The notes under the pieces were generated by a model. That model did not search any database, had not been told where the DNA came from, and saw only the letters and a program-made list of their open reading frames with translations. 64,000 nt of DNA, taken from contig CAYQCK010000002.1 of assembly GCA_964415965.1 (NCBI GenBank), positions 124,001 through 188,000 on the forward strand. Reading direction: 5' to 3'. The position numbers and the translations under genes were made by a program. This stretch comes from CAIKNB01 sp964415965. GTDB taxonomy: Bacteria > Patescibacteriota > Patescibacteriia > 2-12-FULL-60-25. This document shows, in pieces, positions 60,571 through 64,000 of the stretch (position 1 is the stretch's first letter; every line of letters starts with the position of its first letter).

Positions 60571-61563
60571 TCAAGCCTCCCACGGCAACCCAGCTTCGCC
60601 CGCGAATCCCCAACGCGCGGCGTCGGCGTTGAGGCCCTGGCGCCACCAGTCTTTGGTTACGCGGTCGAGCGCCACGCTCGCCCGGTCTATGAACTCGGAG
60701 ATGTCCCGCCCTTTTTCGTCGCGCGCCGAGATGGCGGCTGGCCGGACTTCGCCCGGCAGGTATTTGAGGTTGACGAGCACGGCCCGCGCCCGGCCGCTCC
60801 GCACCAAGTTGACGGCCGCCGCCCGCGCCAGCCAAGACCCGGCTTTGCCCGGATGCCGGATGTCGCAGCCCACGCGGACGTCGACGGCCGGCAAGGGCAG
60901 ACCGTAAACCGCCTGGTCGCGGCCGGATGCGCCGGTTAGCCCGGCCAATCCTCGGGCTTCGCACGGCCCGAACTCGTTCACCCGGATTTTGGCCGTCTGG
61001 CTGAACTCCCTGGCCAGCGCCTCGATTTTCGGCCTGACGGATTCCAATGCTTCGCTTCCATGTTCTATCTGGATGGAAATCGAGTCAGGCTCTGACCCAT
61101 CGGCCGTCACCGCGATTTCGCCGTCGGCGCCGAGCCAAAACCAAGACTCGTCGCCCTGCCGTTTGTCTTCCAGGGCTTTGGCGACACGCCTTGCCAAATA
61201 CAGGGTCTTGGGGATGAATTCCGGCGTCTCGTCAGAGGCATAACCAATGGCCGTGACCGGGAGGCCGGAACCGTCCAGGTTCCGGCTAGCCGCGTCCGGC
61301 GGCGTCTGCTCCAGGGCCACGAACGGCTCGAGCGGCTGGAGCGAACCGGCCGCACCGAGCGTCCGCTGGACGAGCGCGGCCACGTCGAAATCCGCCGTGC
61401 TCATGACGTCGCCGTTGACGAACAGCGCTCCGCGGCCGCCGCTGACCTGGATCTGCAGGCGGCTGTCCGGGTCGCGTTTCAGGTATTCGTCGACGATGGC
61501 CTCGGCCACCAGGTCGCAGGCCTTGTCCGGGTGTCCCGGAAGTTTCATCTTGGCTGATCTCAT
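60571..61563 (-). CDS. metK: Divergent S-adenosylmethionine synthetase
   Basis: A 330-residue protein, shorter than the usual 380-400. The methionine/ATP signature LPGHPDKACDLVAEAIVDEY is clear. LFVNGDVMSTADFDVAALVQ corresponds to the GEV..TSA region. NEFGPCEARGLAGLTGASGR replaces the usual GLTGRKIIVDTYGG stretch, and RHPGKAGSWLARAAAVNLV stands for the KDPTKVDRSAAY block. Several canonical residues are changed, so it may be weakly active or specialised. Promoter: TTGAAA, 17 bp, TAGGGT ends 6 bp before the ATG, giving a leaderless mRNA. Confidence 0.8.
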   Translation of the reverse strand: MRSAKMKLPGHPDKACDLVAEAIVDEYLKRDPDSRLQIQVSGGRGALFVNGDVMSTADFDVAALVQRTLGAAGSLQPLEPFVALEQTPPDAASRNLDGSGLPVTAIGYASDETPEFIPKTLYLARRVAKALEDKRQGDESWFWLGADGEIAVTADGSEPDSISIQIEHGSEALESVRPKIEALAREFSQTAKIRVNEFGPCEARGLAGLTGASGRDQAVYGLPLPAVDVRVGCDIRHPGKAGSWLARAAAVNLVRSGRARAVLVNLKYLPGEVRPAAISARDEKGRDISEFIDRASVALDRVTKDWWRQGLNADAARWGFAGEAGLPWEA

Positions 61564-61569
61564 ATCCGA

Positions 61570-61598
61570 ACCCTAGCAACGCCCGACGTACTTTTCAA
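61570..61598 (-). promoter_or_regulatory. Promoter of metK, leaderless
   Basis: On the minus strand: -35 TTGAAA (61598-61593), 17-bp spacer ending TGC (extended -10), -10 TAGGGT (61575-61570). The promoter lies over the final codons of the upstream fusion gene. Confidence 0.65.
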
Positions 61599-63028
61599 GA
61601 TCGCGCCCGGCCCACGAATCTGACCAACGGATTGGGGTAGCGGACGTACGTCACGCCGAATTGTCCCTTGAACCTGCTGAAACCCTTCCAGGATGACGGG
61701 TCGCGCGGGGTCCAGAACAGGTCGAAATCCGCGAACCGATAGCCCTTGTCCAGGCACCGCCGGAACCAGGCATCCACCATGCCCACGCCGGCCGAGCAGT
61801 CCCGGCCATGAGGCGCGACGAACGACGCGATATGCACCGATTGCTTGGCTTCGGGGATATCCATGGCCGCGAACCCGCCGACCATCTCGCCATCCGGGGC
61901 GAAAGCGCCGAAATACGCGTTGCGCTCGCCATGGCGTTTGAGCTTGTTCTCGGCCAGCCAGATGAGCGTGCCCTTGAGCTTGATGCGCACGTCCCGGCGC
62001 CGGTATCGCGCCAGAAATTCCTCGGCCGCGACTTCCCTAACCGACCCGCCGGACTTGAGCCAGCGCTTGCGGTGCCGCTGTGCATGCTCGGACCAGCTGG
62101 CCCAATACGGATCCGTCTCGCGCAGGTCCGCGAACCCGGTCAGGCTCGCGTTCATCTGTACCCAGGAACGGTGCCAACCCGGCGGGCAATCGGTCCGCGA
62201 CACCGGCTGCCAGATCACCATGCGCCGGTGGCCGAACGGCTCGATCTTCGGTTCGAGGTCGCCGGTGTAGCCCTCGAACCACAACGGCCCGTGGTGCCAA
62301 CGCATTCCCGGGCACGCCAGGTCGCCGACGAACCGGCATTGGCCGGTGCCGCACTCGCGCGTCTGGAAAATCCCGAGGCTACGGTACGGCGCATAGCCCT
62401 CGGGCAACGGGTCGCCGATGGCTCCGCGGCCGGTGTGCCGGTACAGCGCCAGGCCGTTGTAGCGGAAGCGCCACGTCTTGTGCCGGGAGAACTTCCGGTC
62501 GAAGGCGTCCAGAACATCAGGCTCGCGGAAACGGTTGACGATGAGACGGCCTTCACGCGCCAGGACTAGTTTGAGGTTATCAACGAACACGGCGTCGCGC
62601 AGCTCCGGCGAATTGCGGCCGTCTATGTACAGGTCGGAGAGGATGAGGTCGAATTTGCCCTGGAGTCTCGGGATAATTTGCGCCGCGTCCCCTTGCCGGA
62701 GCTCGAGCCACGGCGCGTCGTCGAGGTTGCCGAGCCGGCGCGCCAGCTCGACCATGGCCGGGTCGAATTCGATGGCCGTGATGCGGCAATGGGGAAAGCG
62801 GCGATGGATCGGCTTGAGGCAACCACCTGATGCCAAGCCCAAAAGCAGGACGCGCGAAACACCCTGTCGTGGCACGCGGCGGATGGCCGACTCCCACAAT
62901 CTGGTCAGGTACTCCCCGCTCTGGATGATGCCGCCGGCCGCGATTATCCACCTGCCGAAAAGCCGCTCGCACTTGACCTTGCCGTTCAACTCAGAGTCGA
63001 ACTCGAATTTCTCGTACAGCCAGCCCAT
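61595..63028 (-). CDS. Spermidine-synthase-like domain fused to a GNAT/FemX-like acyltransferase
   Basis: A 477-residue protein. Residues 1 to about 210 resemble the spermidine synthase/methyltransferase fold (RVLLLGLASGGCLKPIHRRF, ITAIEFDPAMVELARRLGNL, FDLILSDLYIDGRNSPELRD). Residues 230-477 look like a GNAT/FemX-type domain (YWASWSEHAQRHRKRWLKSG, AYFGAFAPDGEMVGGFAAMD, SVHIASFVAPHGRDCSAGVG, DFDLFWTPRDPSSWKGFSRF). It may make and then acylate an amine, but no product can be named. It starts 1 bp after the uvrD-like stop, so it is co-transcribed. Confidence 0.8.
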   Translation of the reverse strand: MGWLYEKFEFDSELNGKVKCERLFGRWIIAAGGIIQSGEYLTRLWESAIRRVPRQGVSRVLLLGLASGGCLKPIHRRFPHCRITAIEFDPAMVELARRLGNLDDAPWLELRQGDAAQIIPRLQGKFDLILSDLYIDGRNSPELRDAVFVDNLKLVLAREGRLIVNRFREPDVLDAFDRKFSRHKTWRFRYNGLALYRHTGRGAIGDPLPEGYAPYRSLGIFQTRECGTGQCRFVGDLACPGMRWHHGPLWFEGYTGDLEPKIEPFGHRRMVIWQPVSRTDCPPGWHRSWVQMNASLTGFADLRETDPYWASWSEHAQRHRKRWLKSGGSVREVAAEEFLARYRRRDVRIKLKGTLIWLAENKLKRHGERNAYFGAFAPDGEMVGGFAAMDIPEAKQSVHIASFVAPHGRDCSAGVGMVDAWFRRCLDKGYRFADFDLFWTPRDPSSWKGFSRFKGQFGVTYVRYPNPLVRFVGRARS

Positions 63029-63029
63029 A

Positions 63030-64000
63030 TCAAAGCTCGTCGATGTCGCTCAGGAAAGACTTCGGCTTGGGTTTGGTGTTCGTCGACGACGATTTCCAGA
63101 CCGTAGCGCTCGAAGGCTGCTGCCGGTTGCCGTCGCGCCCGATCTCGATCGCCGGCTCGTCGTAGCCCTCGTCCCAATTCCAATTGTCGCCGTCCGGCCG
63201 CCGCGGTTTCGCGTTCCGAGAACCGAATTCTGAAGAACGGGATTCGCGCAACTCCATCCTCTCCATGAGCCGCGGGGATATCTCCTCGATGAACAGCGAC
63301 TGCTGGTTCAGCGTCAGCGCATCGAAGCCGGTCGTGAGCGGATAGACCAGGAACAACTTCTTCCGCGCCCGCGTCACCGCGACGTAAAAGAGGCGCCGTT
63401 CCTCCTCGACCCCGCCCTCTTCCGACATCGCGCGGCGGTTCGGGAAAGCCGTATCGGCGAGATGGATGATGAACACCGTGTCCCACTCGAGGCCCTTGGC
63501 CTGGTGGATGGTCGAGAGCACGAGCCGCTCATCGTCGCCGCGTCCGCTCGATCGCCCCTCGCGTCCGGCCAACACCTCGTCGTAGAGCGCGATGTCGGAC
63601 AGGAAAGTCGACAGGTCGTGGTAATTCTCGGCGAAGGCGACGAGCTGTTCCACGTCCTCCAGCCGGTCGCGCCAGTCGGGATATTCGGTCTCGAGGTAAT
63701 CGCGGTAGCTCGATGACGCCACGGCGCGCAGCATCAATGCCGGCGACGGCGCGTGCTTAAGCAGCCCGCGCGAAATCTGTTCGAAGTCGTTCCAGCCGAT
63801 GGCCGCCTTGGTCGTGAGGCTGCCGGCGACGTTCGCGTCCAGGATGGCTTCGAAGGATTCCACCCCGCGGATGCGGTTGATGATGTTCGCGGCCGTGGTC
63901 GCGCCGATGCCGGTCTGCAGGTTCAGGACGCGCAGCCAAGCCGCCTCGTCCTGCGGGTTGTGCGCCACGCGGACGTAAGCCAAAGCGTCTTTGACGTGCG
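63030..64000 (-). CDS. UvrD/PcrA-type helicase, C-terminal part only
   Basis: The gene runs off the right edge; about 323 codons are visible. Helicase motifs of superfamily 1A are present: the motif IV/V region LVLSTIHQAKGLEWDTVFII and motif VI EEERRLFYVAVTRARKKLFL, plus the 2B-domain text NPQDEAAWLRVLNLQTGIG. It unwinds DNA in nucleotide-excision and mismatch repair. The C-terminal tail is Arg/Asp/Trp-rich (GDNWNWDEGYDEPAIE) and ends with a short motif KPKSFLSDIDEL. The first visible ATG-like codon (TTG at 63983) is not the real start. Confidence 0.93.
   Translation of the reverse strand, partial: HVKDALAYVRVAHNPQDEAAWLRVLNLQTGIGATTAANIINRIRGVESFEAILDANVAGSLTTKAAIGWNDFEQISRGLLKHAPSPALMLRAVASSSYRDYLETEYPDWRDRLEDVEQLVAFAENYHDLSTFLSDIALYDEVLAGREGRSSGRGDDERLVLSTIHQAKGLEWDTVFIIHLADTAFPNRRAMSEEGGVEEERRLFYVAVTRARKKLFLVYPLTTGFDALTLNQQSLFIEEISPRLMERMELRESRSSEFGSRNAKPRRPDGDNWNWDEGYDEPAIEIGRDGNRQQPSSATVWKSSSTNTKPKPKSFLSDIDEL

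Overview
The window looks like chromosomal DNA of a GC-rich member of the Candidate Phyla Radiation (Patescibacteria). The evidence is an ECF sigma factor coupled to a DUF5667 membrane protein, a DUF4012 envelope protein, a DUF2779 nuclease, many envelope glycosyltransferases, very compact operons, and ordinary use of TGA as a stop (for example the sigma factor gene at 771). That last point argues against the code-25 Gracilibacteria/Absconditabacteria. The exact lineage (for example an ABY1 group such as Uhrbacteria or Magasanikbacteria) is only a guess. Most genes lie on the minus strand. I found no rRNA, no tRNA and no CRISPR array.

Layout. 0-1.4 kb: DUF5667 protein and ECF sigma factor, then a small HTH protein. 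1.9-11.2 kb: envelope polysaccharide block with an O-antigen ligase/polymerase-like protein, a methyltransferase-GT4-GT4 fusion, a GT4, a secreted glycosidase-like FG-GAP protein and an Ig-like membrane protein. 11.4-16.0 kb: two large secreted Ca-binding/MopE-like proteins. 16.3-18.7 kb: an unidentified GC-rich non-coding transcript, a TrmB regulator and a GT4. 19.6-21.5 kb: three tandem paralogues of a small unrecognised protein family followed by another promoter-terminator RNA unit. 21.5-28.5 kb: membrane proteins, TspO, two paralogous zinc-ribbon proteins, a bactofilin-like protein, a Cas4-like nuclease, and a pair of tiny RNA units abutting a NYN-domain gene. 28.7-35.7 kb: accessory region with MsrB and MsrA, several PD-(D/E)XK nucleases, DUF2779, a HAD phosphatase, two zinc-ribbon membrane proteins and an AT-rich DpnI-like restriction cassette. 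36.1-44.7 kb: RRM protein, MreB, DUF4012, three GT2 enzymes, TsaB and a HTH/nucleotidyltransferase-like regulator. 44.8-49.7 kb: large membrane proteins. 49.9-51 kb: rplJ-rplL. 51.2-56.6 kb: DUF3592, UMP kinase, holin-like protein, XseB, XseA, a TIM-barrel-like protein and two tiny Cys-rich proteins. 56.7-64 kb: CapA-like protein, GerMN/Gmad2 protein, cyclophilin lipoprotein, a divergent MetK, a spermidine-synthase-like/acyltransferase fusion and the 3-prime part of a UvrD/PcrA helicase.

The intergenic DNA is unusually informative. Five families of palindromic repeats (called R1-R5 here) fill most gaps. R1 is a roughly 130-bp two-hairpin element with compensatory changes, R3 sits at consecutive operon junctions, and an R5 copy lies in frame inside xseA. 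Promoters have a recognisable form: TTGACA-like, 17 bp, and often an extended -10 (TGN then TANNNT). Many of them sit only 6-11 bp before the start codon, which implies frequent leaderless mRNAs and settles several start sites. Intrinsic terminators are clear and confirm most transcription-unit boundaries.
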